A DNA stretch of 64,000 bases from Paludibacter sp. (GTDB lineage Bacteria > Bacteroidota > Bacteroidia > Bacteroidales > Paludibacteraceae), in the NCBI GenBank assembly GCA_019163375.1, contig JAFLKK010000005.1, positions 35,511 through 99,510 on the forward strand. The letters are read 5' to 3'. The notes under the pieces were generated by a model. It was given only the letters and a program-made list of their open reading frames with translations, was not told the origin of the DNA and did not search any database. This document shows, in pieces, positions 31,732 through 41,238 of the stretch (position 1 is its first letter; the number at the start of each line of letters is the position of its first letter). Position numbers and translations under genes: made by a program.

Positions 31732-34074
31732 ATGGCAAAACTAACCAGAGAGGATGCTCTTCTCTATCACTCACAAGGAAAGCCTGGAAAAATCGAGGTT
31801 ATCCCAACCAAACCCTACAGTTCGCAACGCGATTTATCATTGGCTTATTCTCCTGGTGTTGCAGAGCCGTGTTTAGAAATTGAAAAAGATCCGAATACTG
31901 CCTATGAGTATACCGCAAAAGGTAATTTGGTAGCAGTAATCTCAAATGGTACAGCCGTTTTGGGACTTGGTGATATTGGCGCAATGGCCGGTAAACCGGT
32001 TATGGAAGGTAAAGGCTTGCTATTTAAAATTTTTGCTGGTATCGATGTGTTTGATATTGAAGTTGATGAAAAAGATCCGGAAAAATTTATTCAAATTGTA
32101 AAAGCTATTGCTCCAACCTTTGGTGGAATTAATCTGGAAGATATCAAAGCTCCTGAGTGTTTTGAAATTGAAGAACGATTGAAGGCAGAATTGGATATTC
32201 CTTTAATGCATGATGATCAACATGGTACGGCTATTATTTCGTCGGCAGGTTTGCTAAATGCATTGGAAATAGTTGGAAAAAAAATAGAAGATGTAAGAAT
32301 TGTGGTGAATGGTGCAGGTGCTGCAGCTAATTCATGTACACAACTTTATATGATGTTGGGTGCTAAATTGGAAAACATCGTAATGGTGGATTCGAAAGGG
32401 GTTATCAACAAACAACGTACGGACTTGAATTCGCGAAAAAAACCATTTGCAACCGATAGAACCATTACTACACTTGCCGAAGCTGTAAAAGACGCCGATG
32501 TGTTCCTGGGATTGTCTATTGCGAATGTATTGAGTAAAGATATGGTACGTTCAATGAATGTAAATCCGATTGTATTCGGTTTAGCGAATCCAAATCCTGA
32601 AATCTCATACGAAGATGCCATGTCTGCTCGTCAGGATATTATTTTTGCAACCGGACGTTCCGATCATCCTAACCAAATCAATAATGTATTGGGCTTCCCA
32701 TACATTTTCCGCGGGGCATTGGATGTACGTGCAAAATGTATTAACGAGGAAATGAAACTGGCTGCTGTATTGGCCATTGCTGAATTGACAAAAGAACCGG
32801 TTCCGGATGTGGTGAATGCAGCTTATGACCTCAAACGCTTGAGTTTTGGTCGCGATTATATTATCCCAAAACCGCTCGATCCACGTTTGTTGACAATCGT
32901 TGCGCCGGCTGTGGCAAAAGCGGCTATTAAATCGGGAGTTGCCCGCAAAGAAATTACCGACTGGGAAGGTTATAACGATAGGTTGCGTGAGTTAATGGGT
33001 AGCGATAATAAGATGATACGTCACTTCTACGATATGGCTCGTCAGAATCCAAAACGTGTGGTGTTCTCTGAGTCCAACCATAAAAATATGATTAAAGCTG
33101 CCGAATCGGCTCTTGCAGAAGGTATTTGTCACCCAATTTTACTTGGAAACGAGGAGAAAATTGCCAATATTGCTGCTGAGAACGACATTGATTTGACAGG
33201 TATTGAAATTATCAATTTGCGTCACGACCGTGAAGAAAAACGCAGAATTGGATTTGCTCATAAATTGGCAGAAAAACGAAGTCGCGAAGGTATGACGTTC
33301 GACGAAGCGTACGAAAAAATGTATGAGCGCAACTATTTCGGTATGATGATGGTAGAAATGGGAGAAGCAGATGCTTTGATCACAGGTGTTTATACTAAAT
33401 ATGCCGATTCTGTACAGGCTGCAAAAGATGTAATTGGTATCCGTGAAGGAACGAAACATATTGCTGCATTACACATTATGAATACCAAAAAAGGTACATA
33501 TTTTCTGGCCGATACTTTGTTCAATCGTCACCCATGCACCGATGCATTGGTAGATATTGCCAAGTTGACACATGATACTGTAAAATTCTTTGCTCATGAG
33601 CCAGTGATGGCGATGCTTTCGTATTCTAACTTCGGTTCGGATAAAAACGGTAGCCCGGCAAGTGTACATCAGGTGGTGGAAACATTGCACAGCAGATACC
33701 CTGATATGACTGTGGATGGTGAAATGCAGGTAACTTTTGCGTTGAACAAGGAATTACGCGATAAAAAATATCCGTTTTCCAAGTTAGCCGGAAAGAACGT
33801 AAATACGCTTATCTTCCCTAACTTAAGTTCCGCAAATACTGCCTACAAAATGTTGATTGAAATGGGCCTAGCTGAAACAATCGGACCTATTCAAATGGGA
33901 TTAAACAAGCCGGTTCATATTCTGGATGTAGAAAGTTCGGTTCGCGACATTGTAAATATGACTGCTATAGCGGTTCTTGATGCAATTGTTGAGGAACAAA
34001 TCAGAACTAATAATTTGGAAAGAATTGGAAAAGTCGCAGAAACCACTAGCAAAGATGCAACCTCGTTGTGTTAG
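31732..34074 (+). CDS. maeB: NADP-dependent malic enzyme with C-terminal phosphotransacetylase-like domain
   Basis: The ATG at 31732 gives 780 residues; an upstream TTG at 31690 is less likely. The N-terminal half (to about 430) is a malic enzyme converting malate to pyruvate with release of CO2. The [11 protein letters not shown]-like start, [23 protein letters not shown] and [10 protein letters not shown] motifs are present, with a nucleotide-binding NGAGAAA. The C-terminal half resembles phosphate acetyltransferase ([15 protein letters not shown]-like text), which in MaeB binds acetyl-CoA as a regulatory site and need not be catalytic. It supplies pyruvate and NADPH and is expressed alone. 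Confidence 0.92.
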   Translation: MAKLTREDALLYHSQGKPGKIEVIPTKPYSSQRDLSLAYSPGVAEPCLEIEKDPNTAYEYTAKGNLVAVISNGTAVLGLGDIGAMAGKPVMEGKGLLFKIFAGIDVFDIEVDEKDPEKFIQIVKAIAPTFGGINLEDIKAPECFEIEERLKAELDIPLMHDDQHGTAIISSAGLLNALEIVGKKIEDVRIVVNGAGAAANSCTQLYMMLGAKLENIVMVDSKGVINKQRTDLNSRKKPFATDRTITTLAEAVKDADVFLGLSIANVLSKDMVRSMNVNPIVFGLANPNPEISYEDAMSARQDIIFATGRSDHPNQINNVLGFPYIFRGALDVRAKCINEEMKLAAVLAIAELTKEPVPDVVNAAYDLKRLSFGRDYIIPKPLDPRLLTIVAPAVAKAAIKSGVARKEITDWEGYNDRLRELMGSDNKMIRHFYDMARQNPKRVVFSESNHKNMIKAAESALAEGICHPILLGNEEKIANIAAENDIDLTGIEIINLRHDREEKRRIGFAHKLAEKRSREGMTFDEAYEKMYERNYFGMMMVEMGEADALITGVYTKYADSVQAAKDVIGIREGTKHIAALHIMNTKKGTYFLADTLFNRHPCTDALVDIAKLTHDTVKFFAHEPVMAMLSYSNFGSDKNGSPASVHQVVETLHSRYPDMTVDGEMQVTFALNKELRDKKYPFSKLAGKNVNTLIFPNLSSANTAYKMLIEMGLAETIGPIQMGLNKPVHILDVESSVRDIVNMTAIAVLDAIVEEQIRTNNLERIGKVAETTSKDATSLC

Positions 34075-34106
34075 TATTCTTCTGAACAAATAAGCTTTTT
34101 ATAAAT

Positions 34107-34144
34107 AATAAGCCTCTTCATGTAAAATGAAGAGGCTTATTTTA
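34107..34144. terminator. bidirectional terminator between maeB and hcpR
   Basis: AATAAGCCTCTTCAT pairs with ATGAAGAGGCTTATT over a 5-base loop, serving the convergent genes on either side. Confidence 0.85.
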
Positions 34145-34161
34145 TATTCGATACCAGGGTG

Positions 34162-34830
34162 TTATACCAACAAATCTCTCAATCTCTTGGTATCCATAAT
34201 GGTAAATTCCTTTTTATTGATGCTAATAATTCCATCCTGAACCATTTCCGATAGACTTCGGGCCAACGATGGACGTGCCACACCGAAAAAATCGGCCATT
34301 TCAGTCTGATTACGGTTGAGTGTAAATGTTTTTCGGTTATCAATTACTTGTTCCAGTAAAAAATGTGCCAACTTGCCTTTAATTGTTTTGATAGAAAGCA
34401 ATTGAAGACGATTGGTAAGGAACTGTGTACGATTTGAATTGTGCGTCAAGAACTGCTTCATAAAGTCAGGATTGGTCATCATGAGTCGCATAATTTCCTC
34501 CTTGGGAATACGCATGATTTCCACTTCCTCCAATGTGGTGACATCTACCGGAAAATGATTATTATCGGAAAATAAGAATGCAGGAGCCAGCGGGCGGGGA
34601 GCCTTAATAATCTCAATACCCAATAAACTTCCGTTTTCTGTTATCATTTCTGTTTTTACCGAACCTGACATTAGCATATATAATGCATCACAGACATCCC
34701 CCTGCCTGATAATCAGCTCATTTTTAGGATATGCTTTGATGGTACATTTTAAATCCAAAAGAAAGTCTTCCTGATTTTCAATTTTCAACGTACTACATAT
34801 CGGACAGGCCGACAAATCGATATCTTTCAT
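34162..34830 (-). CDS. hcpR: Crp/Fnr-family regulator, HcpR-like
   Basis: I use the ATG at 34830 (222 residues); the longer frame has an implausible leader. It has an N-terminal cyclic-nucleotide-type sensor domain (about 10-130) starting with CPICST, and a C-terminal winged helix with NQTEMADFFGVARPSLARSLSEM as the recognition helix region. HcpR proteins sense nitric oxide, in some species through heme, and activate hybrid cluster protein genes. The divergent cupin-ferredoxin-hcp genes and the intervening 20-bp palindrome support this identity. The regulator group is clear; the ligand is inferred from neighbours. Confidence 0.8.
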   Translation of the reverse strand: MKDIDLSACPICSTLKIENQEDFLLDLKCTIKAYPKNELIIRQGDVCDALYMLMSGSVKTEMITENGSLLGIEIIKAPRPLAPAFLFSDNNHFPVDVTTLEEVEIMRIPKEEIMRLMMTNPDFMKQFLTHNSNRTQFLTNRLQLLSIKTIKGKLAHFLLEQVIDNRKTFTLNRNQTEMADFFGVARPSLARSLSEMVQDGIISINKKEFTIMDTKRLRDLLV

Positions 34831-34873
34831 CTTATCATTTTTATTTTCCACAAAAATACAAATTAAGTTCGGG

Positions 34874-34893
34874 AGTGTAACAACTGTTACACT
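34874..34893. promoter_or_regulatory. HcpR operator, 20-bp palindrome
   Basis: AGTGTAACA and TGTTACACT are perfect 9-bp arms around a 2-base centre. The GTAAC-N4-GTTAC core is of the kind described for HcpR sites. Its centre lies about 42 bases before the predicted start site of the cupin gene, the place where Crp/Fnr proteins activate. Confidence 0.8.
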
Positions 34894-34912
34894 TTTATTG
34901 TTCCAGTAGCTA

Positions 34913-34920
34913 TACTTTTG
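34913..34920 (+). promoter_or_regulatory. -7 element of the cupin-ferredoxin-hcp promoter
   Basis: TACTTTTG is an exact -7 match, 26 bases before the ATG at 34947. No TTTG is found at -33; the operator takes its place, consistent with activator-dependent transcription. Confidence 0.7.
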
Positions 34921-34946
34921 CATCGTAATTAAAAACAACAAATAAT

Positions 34947-35300
34947 ATGAGCGACTTCAAATTAGCACCTAAAAAGGAAAATAAAGCATTTCCAACCGCT
35001 GAGAAATTCAGCATGACAGATAAAGTGGCTTATGCCGAAGGTTCGGTTGTAAGTAAAATAATTATTCGCAACGAGCGTGGCAACGTAACATTGTTTGCTT
35101 TCGATAAAGGCGAATTTCTTAGTGAACATACTGCCCCTTACGACGCTATTGTGCAAGTACTTGATGGAAAAGGTGAAGTAGTGATTGATGGTAAAGTTTT
35201 TGAATTGAACGTAGGCGAAAGTATTATCATGCCCGCCAACGTTCGTCATGCAGTGGTAGCCATTGAGCAATTTAAAATGCTGCTTACGATGATTAAATAA
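34947..35300 (+). CDS. cupin-domain protein
   Basis: This 117-residue protein is a single cupin barrel. The first motif is seen around GEFLSEHTAPYDAIVQVLDGKGE and the second around NVGESIIMPANVRHAVVA, giving His and Glu metal ligands. It lies first in the HcpR-controlled gene order before the ferredoxin and Hcp genes. Small cupins in such loci may bind metal and protect against nitrosative stress. The exact activity is unknown. Confidence 0.8.
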   Translation: MSDFKLAPKKENKAFPTAEKFSMTDKVAYAEGSVVSKIIIRNERGNVTLFAFDKGEFLSEHTAPYDAIVQVLDGKGEVVIDGKVFELNVGESIIMPANVRHAVVAIEQFKMLLTMIK

Positions 35301-35371
35301 AGACAAAAGATAAAAGACGAAGGGAAATAAGCAAGACACTTGACTATAGACTTTAGACACTAGACAAAAAA

Positions 35372-36265
35372 ATGAAACGAACAATAATAAAAATAGACGA
35401 AGAACTTTGCAATGGTTGCGAAGCGTGTGTAAGTGGCTGCCATGAAGGTGCACTTCAGATGATAGATGGTAAAGCCCGTATGGTCAGCGAATTGTTTTGC
35501 GATGGACTGGGTGCCTGTATCGGTGATTGTCCGGTAGGAGCTATTACTCTCGAAGAACGTGAAGCAGAACCGTACGACGAAATTGCAACGATCGAACGCA
35601 TGATACCAAAAGGGGAAGCCACCATTATTGCTCACCTGAAGCATTTGAAAGATCATGGTGAGATAGATTATCTGAAACAAGGTGTCGGCTATCTGAGAGC
35701 CAATGGTGTTCAAATTGATTTTGCACAAGTTCACAACCATGGTGGTGCAGGATGTGCAAAACCGGTTGAAGCTCCACAACATGCACATACCGGGGGTAGT
35801 TGCCCCGGAAGTCGCGAGATGTCATTTGCTCCGGCAGCAACTCCTTCGTTCAAAATGGCTACTCCAACTGCTACAGGAGGTGCATCACAACTTCGCCAGT
35901 GGCCTGTGCAGTTGCATTTACTGAATCCGCAAGCCGGTTATTTTCGTGGAGCAGATGTGGTGCTGGCAGCCGACTGTGTGGCTTTTAGTTTTGCGGATTT
36001 TCACAACCGTTTTCTTGCCGGAAAGATATTGGCCATTGCTTGTCCAAAGCTCGATTCGAATAAAGAATCGTATGTTGAAAAGCTTAAAGACATGATTCAA
36101 CTATCTTCTATCAACACACTTACCGTTATTATCATGGAAGTGCCTTGCTGTGGTGGATTGCTCCAATTAGCCAGTAAAGCAGTAGCCGAGTCGGGTCGAA
36201 AAATCCCATTGAAACTGGTTATTATCGGTACTCAGGGCGATGTGCTCAGAGAAGAGTGGGTCTAA
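35372..36265 (+). CDS. 4Fe-4S ferredoxin-type protein
   Basis: This 297-residue protein has an N-terminal bacterial-type ferredoxin domain: C13, C16, C19 and C23 in CNGCEACVSGC, then C43, C49 and C53 in the second, altered cluster segment CDGLGACIGDCP. The middle (about 105-165) is flexible, with His, Gly and Ala. The C-terminal part has further Cys (VPCCGGLLQL). It probably passes electrons to the adjacent hybrid cluster protein. A stretch of short repeats of the type TAGAC precedes it. Confidence 0.8.
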   Translation: MKRTIIKIDEELCNGCEACVSGCHEGALQMIDGKARMVSELFCDGLGACIGDCPVGAITLEEREAEPYDEIATIERMIPKGEATIIAHLKHLKDHGEIDYLKQGVGYLRANGVQIDFAQVHNHGGAGCAKPVEAPQHAHTGGSCPGSREMSFAPAATPSFKMATPTATGGASQLRQWPVQLHLLNPQAGYFRGADVVLAADCVAFSFADFHNRFLAGKILAIACPKLDSNKESYVEKLKDMIQLSSINTLTVIIMEVPCCGGLLQLASKAVAESGRKIPLKLVIIGTQGDVLREEWV

Positions 36266-36309
36266 AATAATGGTGAATGATTAATGCTAAATTATAAATG
36301 CCTTTTACT

Positions 36310-36349
36310 ATTTACCATTAATTATTTACCATTTACCATTTACCATTAA
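36310..36349. repeat. short tandem repeat before hcp
   Basis: Four near-tandem copies of ATTTACCATT lie between the ferredoxin and hcp genes. Similar TTTACCA arrays occur in intergenic DNA of this phylum. No promoter element is evident here, so hcp may be read from the cupin promoter. Confidence 0.6.
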
Positions 36350-36382
36350 TAATTTATCATTCACAATTAATCATTATATTAT

Positions 36383-38035
36383 ATGAACATGTTTTGTTAT
36401 CAATGTCAGGAAGCCTCAAAAGGAACAGGCTGTACACTCGTTGGAGTATGTGGAAAAACACCGGAAGTGTCTAGTCTGCAAGATTTACTCATTTATCAAT
36501 TAAAAGGTATTTCTCAATTCAGCACTCGTTTACGTGCTTTGAATATTGAAATGCCTGAAGTAAACAAATTCGTTACTGATAGTTTGTTTATGACGATCAC
36601 TAATGCCAATTTCGATTATGATCGCTTTGTAAATAAGATAATTGAAGGATTTGAATTGCGCGATAAAGCCAAAAGTCTGTTGATCGAAAATGGGGGTGAA
36701 GTGCCTGTATCTGCCTGTGACTGCCTTACATGGAAAACTACCGACGCCAAAGAAATGGAAGCAAAAGCTGCGACTGTTGGTGTGCTTTCAACCGAAAATG
36801 AAGATATTCGTTCGTTGCGTGAACTGGTTATTTATGGTTTGAAGGGAATTGCTGCTTATGGTGAGCACTCTTTTAACTTGGGATACATAGACAATGAAGT
36901 AGATGCATTTATGCAACGTGCTTTGGCTGCTACTACCGATGATAGTTTGACAGGAGACGAACTGACTGCCTTGGTACTTGAAACCGGTAAAATGGGCGTA
37001 CAAGTAATGGCTATGCTTGATAAAGCAAATACTACTGCTTATGGCAACCCTGAGATAACGACTGTAAGCCTTGGTGTGAAAAACAATCCGGGTATTTTGA
37101 TTAGCGGTCACGATTTGAAAGACATGGAAGAATTACTAAAACAGACCGAAGGCACAGGCGTAGATGTGTATACTCACAGCGAAATGCTACCGGCTAATTA
37201 TTATCCTGCTTTCAAAAAATACAAACATTTTGTGGGTAACTACGGTGGCGCATGGTGGAGTCAGGTAACCGATTTCGAAACATTTAATGGTGTTGTGCTA
37301 TTCACTACCAACTGTATTGTTCCACCCCGTAAATCAGCAACTTATGTGGATCGTGTTTATACCACCGGTGCTTCTGGTTATCCTGCATTCAAACATATAG
37401 ACGATCGCGAAGGCGGTAACCCCAAAGATTTTTCGGCAATGATCGCACATGCAAAAACCTTTGCAGCGCCAACTGAGATTGAGACGGGTGAGATTGTAGG
37501 TGGCTTTGCTCATGCACAGGTATTTGCTTTGGCCGACAAGGTAGTTGATGCGGTGAAATCGGGTGCAATACGTAAATTCTTTGTTATGGCAGGTTGTGAT
37601 GGACGCATGAAAGACCGTAGTTATTACACCGAATTTGCCGAAAAACTACCCACAGATACTGTCATTCTAACAGCGGGTTGTGCTAAATATCGTTACAACA
37701 AATTGCCATTGGGCGACATAGGTGGTATTCCACGTGTATTGGATGCCGGACAGTGTAACGACAGTTATTCATTGGTAGTAATTGCTTTGAAACTGGCTGA
37801 AATTTTTAAATTAAATGACGTAAACGAACTACCGATAGCTTATAACATAGCCTGGTACGAACAAAAAGCTGTAATTGTACTGTTAGCCTTGCTTAGCCTG
37901 GGTGTGAAGAATATCCACCTCGGACCAACATTGCCTGCCTTCCTTTCGCCAAACGTAGCCAAAGTATTGGTTGATAATTTCGGAATTGCACCTATCGGAA
38001 GTGTTGATGAAGATATGAAGTTGTTTTTGAATTAA
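36383..38035 (+). CDS. hcp: hydroxylamine reductase (hybrid cluster protein)
   Basis: This 550-residue protein has the N-terminal cluster-binding cysteines C5, C8, C17 and C23 (CYQCQ...CTLVGVCG), of the anaerobe type. The hybrid cluster ligands lie further on, in text such as [38 protein letters not shown] and [10 protein letters not shown]. Hcp reduces hydroxylamine and, in vivo, nitric oxide, protecting against nitrosative stress in the cytoplasm. With the regulator, the cupin and the ferredoxin it forms a complete locus. Confidence 0.95.
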   Translation: MNMFCYQCQEASKGTGCTLVGVCGKTPEVSSLQDLLIYQLKGISQFSTRLRALNIEMPEVNKFVTDSLFMTITNANFDYDRFVNKIIEGFELRDKAKSLLIENGGEVPVSACDCLTWKTTDAKEMEAKAATVGVLSTENEDIRSLRELVIYGLKGIAAYGEHSFNLGYIDNEVDAFMQRALAATTDDSLTGDELTALVLETGKMGVQVMAMLDKANTTAYGNPEITTVSLGVKNNPGILISGHDLKDMEELLKQTEGTGVDVYTHSEMLPANYYPAFKKYKHFVGNYGGAWWSQVTDFETFNGVVLFTTNCIVPPRKSATYVDRVYTTGASGYPAFKHIDDREGGNPKDFSAMIAHAKTFAAPTEIETGEIVGGFAHAQVFALADKVVDAVKSGAIRKFFVMAGCDGRMKDRSYYTEFAEKLPTDTVILTAGCAKYRYNKLPLGDIGGIPRVLDAGQCNDSYSLVVIALKLAEIFKLNDVNELPIAYNIAWYEQKAVIVLLALLSLGVKNIHLGPTLPAFLSPNVAKVLVDNFGIAPIGSVDEDMKLFLN

Positions 38036-38105
38036 GATCTTGTCTCTATTACTGATATGATGACTTCAAATTATCATAACAGTATTGCAAAAGCAAAATC
38101 CTATT

Positions 38106-38159
38106 AAATAAAGAGACTGAACTTTTGAAATTACTTCAAAGGCTCAGTCTCTATTTATT
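38106..38159. terminator. bidirectional terminator after hcp
   Basis: AGAGACTGA and its flank pair with TCAGTCTCT and its flank. A smaller nested stem (TTTTGAAA/TTCAAA) occupies the loop. It serves hcp on the plus strand and the VOC gene on the minus strand. Confidence 0.75.
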
Positions 38160-38179
38160 GATACAACTTACAACCGTTT

Positions 38180-38614
38180 TTACTTTTCTCCGCAATCAAA
38201 CATCCATCTCACTCCAAATTTATCGGTTAAGCTGCCATATAAATCGCCCCAAAACATTACTTGCAACTCTTGTTCAACAATTCCTCCTTCGGACAGTGCG
38301 GCAAATATGCTTTTGGTCTCTTCCTTTGTATCAGGTTCAAGCATGATATAATTATTGTTGCCAAAAGTGATTTTGAATGGCATCGATTCAGGTGCATCGC
38401 TTCCCATTAAAATATGTCCACCCAGGATGGGCAATTGGGCATGCATAACAAGTTTGCCATCTGCTTCGGATAGGGCTTCACATCCTTCCTGAGCTGGCAT
38501 TTCCGAAAATCGCATTATTCCACCTTCAAAATCGGTGTTGAAAACTGTTTTGTAGAAATTAAAAGCTGCTTCTGTTTCTCTCACAAAATTGAGATAAGTA
38601 CTTACTCGTGCCAT
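38180..38614 (-). CDS. PhnB/VOC-family protein
   Basis: This 144-residue vicinal-oxygen-chelate fold protein has two beta-alpha-beta-beta-beta modules: TYLNFVRETEAAFNFYKTVF at the start and FWGDLYGSLTDKFGVRWMFD at the end. This pattern is typical of PhnB-like proteins annotated as 3-demethylubiquinone methyltransferase-like. The metal-binding residues of true glyoxalases are not all present, so catalysis is uncertain. It stands alone on the minus strand. Confidence 0.8.
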   Translation of the reverse strand: MARVSTYLNFVRETEAAFNFYKTVFNTDFEGGIMRFSEMPAQEGCEALSEADGKLVMHAQLPILGGHILMGSDAPESMPFKITFGNNNYIMLEPDTKEETKSIFAALSEGGIVEQELQVMFWGDLYGSLTDKFGVRWMFDCGEK

Positions 38615-38912
38615 GTTAATTGATTTTTAATGGTGACTGTTTCTGTAAATGACTACCCGAATAAATTCTTTCGTTTTTTCGGGTTTGTAGCTATCAGTAA
38701 ACAGAATAAGGCTCAAAATAGTTCAATACTGATTGTTGATAATAATGAGCCATACCAGTCGGAGTATAAAGGTTACATCCAAAAATCGATTTAGTTAGCA
38801 CAACGGATAATCATATTAAATAAAAAGAATAAAACACCCGATATTTGGTAATAACGAAAAACATCACGAACTTTGCATTCTATTAAAAGAAAACAATTAT
38901 AAACAAAGAATA

Positions 38913-39347
38913 ATGAAAACAGCAAAAATTATCACCGAAAAAGGAGAGATGCAGGTTGAGTTTTACGAGCAAGATGCTCCTAAAGCAGTAGCAAACTTTA
39001 TTAAACTAGCTACCAGTGGATTTTACGATGGATTGACTTTTCACCGTGTCATCCCTGATTTCGTTATTCAGGGCGGATGTCCAAACGGGACAGGTGCCGG
39101 TGGTCCGGGTTATACTATTCCTTGCGAATTAGATGGTGGCAATCAGTACCATGACAGAGGTGTATTGTCTATGGCTCATGCCGGACGTAATACCGGTGGT
39201 TCACAGTTTTTTATCTGCCATTCACGCAATAACACTTCTCACTTGGATCGTCAACATACCTGCTTTGGTAAAGTAGTTGAAGGTCTGGAAGTGATTGATG
39301 CTATTCGTGCAGGTGATAAAATTTTGAAAATTGAAGTAGCTGAATAA
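38913..39347 (+). CDS. ppiB: peptidyl-prolyl cis-trans isomerase, cyclophilin type
   Basis: This 144-residue protein is a single cyclophilin domain without a signal peptide, so it is cytoplasmic. Active-site text is clear: [13 protein letters not shown] (catalytic Arg, Phe and Gln), then [19 protein letters not shown] and [15 protein letters not shown]. It catalyses proline isomerisation in protein folding. It is monocistronic with a terminator 17 bases after its stop. Confidence 0.93.
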   Translation: MKTAKIITEKGEMQVEFYEQDAPKAVANFIKLATSGFYDGLTFHRVIPDFVIQGGCPNGTGAGGPGYTIPCELDGGNQYHDRGVLSMAHAGRNTGGSQFFICHSRNNTSHLDRQHTCFGKVVEGLEVIDAIRAGDKILKIEVAE

Positions 39348-39363
39348 GCTTTCGTTAAACTCA

Positions 39364-39403
39364 AAACGGTCGAAAAGAATTATTCTTTTCGACCGTTTTT
39401 GTT
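39364..39403 (+). terminator. terminator after ppiB
   Basis: AAAACGGTCGAAAAGAA pairs with TTCTTTTCGACCGTTTT, followed by a T run. Confidence 0.9.
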
Positions 39404-39420
39404 TTTTAGAACTTCGAGAA

Positions 39421-40674
39421 TCATGGTTTAGACAATTTTCCTACCGATCCTTCACTGCCCGTCACCAATTCAAAAATCATATCCGGTCGTAAATCATGTT
39501 CATCGCGATGCGAAACATACAGGATAGCTATCTTTTTCTCCAAAGCAATTGCATTTACCATTTCGATAAACAGACTGCTATTTTCATCGTCAAGTTCGAT
39601 TGTTGGTTCGTCTAAAATAAGGAGCGGAGGATGTTTCACCATAGCCCTGGCTACCATCACCATGCGTTGTTGGCCGATGGAAAGTCGCTGAAACGATTTA
39701 TTGCGATATGAAGCGCCAAGCATTTCTATCCAGCTTTTAGCAATATCTTTCTGCATATCACTTGGTTTGCTATACAAACCTATCGAATCCATTAAACCCG
39801 AAACAATCATATTTTCCACTGTATCATCATGCGTAAATTGTTCTATCATTGATGGCGTGAAATAACCAATCTGTCGTTTTATATCCCAAATCGATTCACC
39901 CGAGCCTTTCTTACGGCCAAAAAGAATCATATCCTGACCATAGCCGCGGGGATTATCGCCCGTAATCAACGACAGAATAGTACTTTTTCCCGAACCATTT
40001 GGGCCAACCAGTTGCCAGAATTCGCCACTTTTGATGGTCCAGTTTACTTTATTGAGCACTTTCTTTTCACCGTACTTTACAGAAACATTGTTCAATTGTA
40101 CCAATGGATTTATGTCTATGTGGTTTTCGTCGTACTGTTTTGGTAATCTGAAACGATGTACAGGTTTCTCTGCCTCTGCACCCGACTGTTGAAATGCTTC
40201 TGCCAATTGCTCGTTCACAATGACATTGTTTTCGTCAACCGAATACACTTTCCCGATGCAGGGTAACATATCTCGTTTACGGAAAAACACCTGAATGAGC
40301 AAAGTTGTTTCGGCTAATTGTCTCAAAGTAGTTGTAATGGATTCCTGGGTGGCTTTATCGATATTGCTATACACATCGTCAAGTACCATATATTGCGGCT
40401 TTTGAGCTATCAGATAGTCGAGTAAGGCCTTTTTTTGTTGCCCGCTGGACATAGAACCCAAACTTGAATTCTCAGCGGTCTGAATCAAATACCGATCGTG
40501 ACGCAACTCATTATCTACAAATCGGTTGATGGTTATAGCCGAATGCAAAGCACCTTGCAATACACTCAAATCAATGTATTCCCGCAAAAAATGATTATTC
40601 ATAATTTGCTCCAGAATCAGATTTTTATTCGAACTATTTGAAAGATAAAGTCCTAATGAAGTATGTTGAGTCAT
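39421..40674 (-). CDS. ModF-like double ABC ATPase with degenerate first domain
   Basis: This 417-residue protein is two ABC ATPase domains in one chain. The first (about 1-165) keeps a signature SMSSGQQKK (73-81) and a Walker B YMVLDD (95-100) but has no Walker A at its short N-terminus. The second (about 190-417) is complete: GPNGSGKST (224-232), LSIGQQRM and LLILDEP. The layout follows ModF, a molybdate-linked protein lacking membrane partners. No transporter genes adjoin, so it may act in the cytoplasm on another process. The missing first Walker A probably leaves one active ATP site. Confidence 0.75.
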   Translation of the reverse strand: MTQHTSLGLYLSNSSNKNLILEQIMNNHFLREYIDLSVLQGALHSAITINRFVDNELRHDRYLIQTAENSSLGSMSSGQQKKALLDYLIAQKPQYMVLDDVYSNIDKATQESITTTLRQLAETTLLIQVFFRKRDMLPCIGKVYSVDENNVIVNEQLAEAFQQSGAEAEKPVHRFRLPKQYDENHIDINPLVQLNNVSVKYGEKKVLNKVNWTIKSGEFWQLVGPNGSGKSTILSLITGDNPRGYGQDMILFGRKKGSGESIWDIKRQIGYFTPSMIEQFTHDDTVENMIVSGLMDSIGLYSKPSDMQKDIAKSWIEMLGASYRNKSFQRLSIGQQRMVMVARAMVKHPPLLILDEPTIELDDENSSLFIEMVNAIALEKKIAILYVSHRDEHDLRPDMIFELVTGSEGSVGKLSKP

Positions 40675-40709
40675 TTTTTTTGTTATTGTAATTTTAAATC
40701 GGAAAGCAG

Positions 40710-41096
40710 TTACTTTTTTTTCTTTTTTGCTTCCGCTTTTTGGGTATTTTCAGTTGCTCTAAACTGTACTATTTTACTAATTAAATCAATAGGAAGTGCC
40801 TTATCCAAAGGAAATTGAACAGTACCTTTTGATGTTTTATAGCCTTTCAAATCTTCAGCGAAAGCCACGACACCTGATGCACCGGGATAAAACCCAATAT
40901 GATGTTGATAAGCAGCAAAGTAAACCAACATACCAAACAGTTTAAATGCCGGCATCTGATAGCTGATTGCTTCAACAGCATCCGGAGCAGCGCTTTTGAT
41001 TGTTGCTCTCAGTACTTCCAACAAAGCTTGTGTCGTAGCCGGAAAGGCGTCTATATATTCGTCTATGTTCTTTGGTGCTGCTACAGTTGTTTTCAT
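40710..41096 (-). CDS. DUF1801/YdhG-like protein
   Basis: This 128-residue protein matches the DUF1801 layout: NIDEYIDAFP at the start, AVEAISYQMPAFKLFG in the middle, and a strand with HIGFYPGASG, followed by KGTVQFPLDKALP. A poly-Lys tail ends it. Family members have been linked to iron handling in Gram-positive bacteria, but the biochemical role is not settled. The gene follows the CE2 esterase gene on the same strand but is separated from it by a terminator. Confidence 0.8.
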   Translation of the reverse strand: MKTTVAAPKNIDEYIDAFPATTQALLEVLRATIKSAAPDAVEAISYQMPAFKLFGMLVYFAAYQHHIGFYPGASGVVAFAEDLKGYKTSKGTVQFPLDKALPIDLISKIVQFRATENTQKAEAKKKKK

Positions 41097-41187
41097 ATCA
41101 TTGACATTGATTTAGTTAGTGTATTTCTACTTTAAAGAAACATAAGTCGATATTTTAGTGCAAAGTTAGGATTAAAATTGCCAAAAC

Positions 41188-41226
41188 AAAAATCAGCATT
41201 CAATTTTCGTTGAATGCTGATTTTTG
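41188..41226. terminator. terminator after the CE2-like esterase gene
   Basis: AAAAATCAGCATTCAA pairs with TTGAATGCTGATTTTT. It lies 13 bases after the esterase stop on the minus strand, with T runs on both sides. Confidence 0.85.
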
Positions 41227-41238
41227 TTTTCGACTAAT

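Noticed and set aside
36310-36349. CRISPR-like repeat
   Set aside because: The units are short and directly abutting without spacers; this is a simple tandem repeat.
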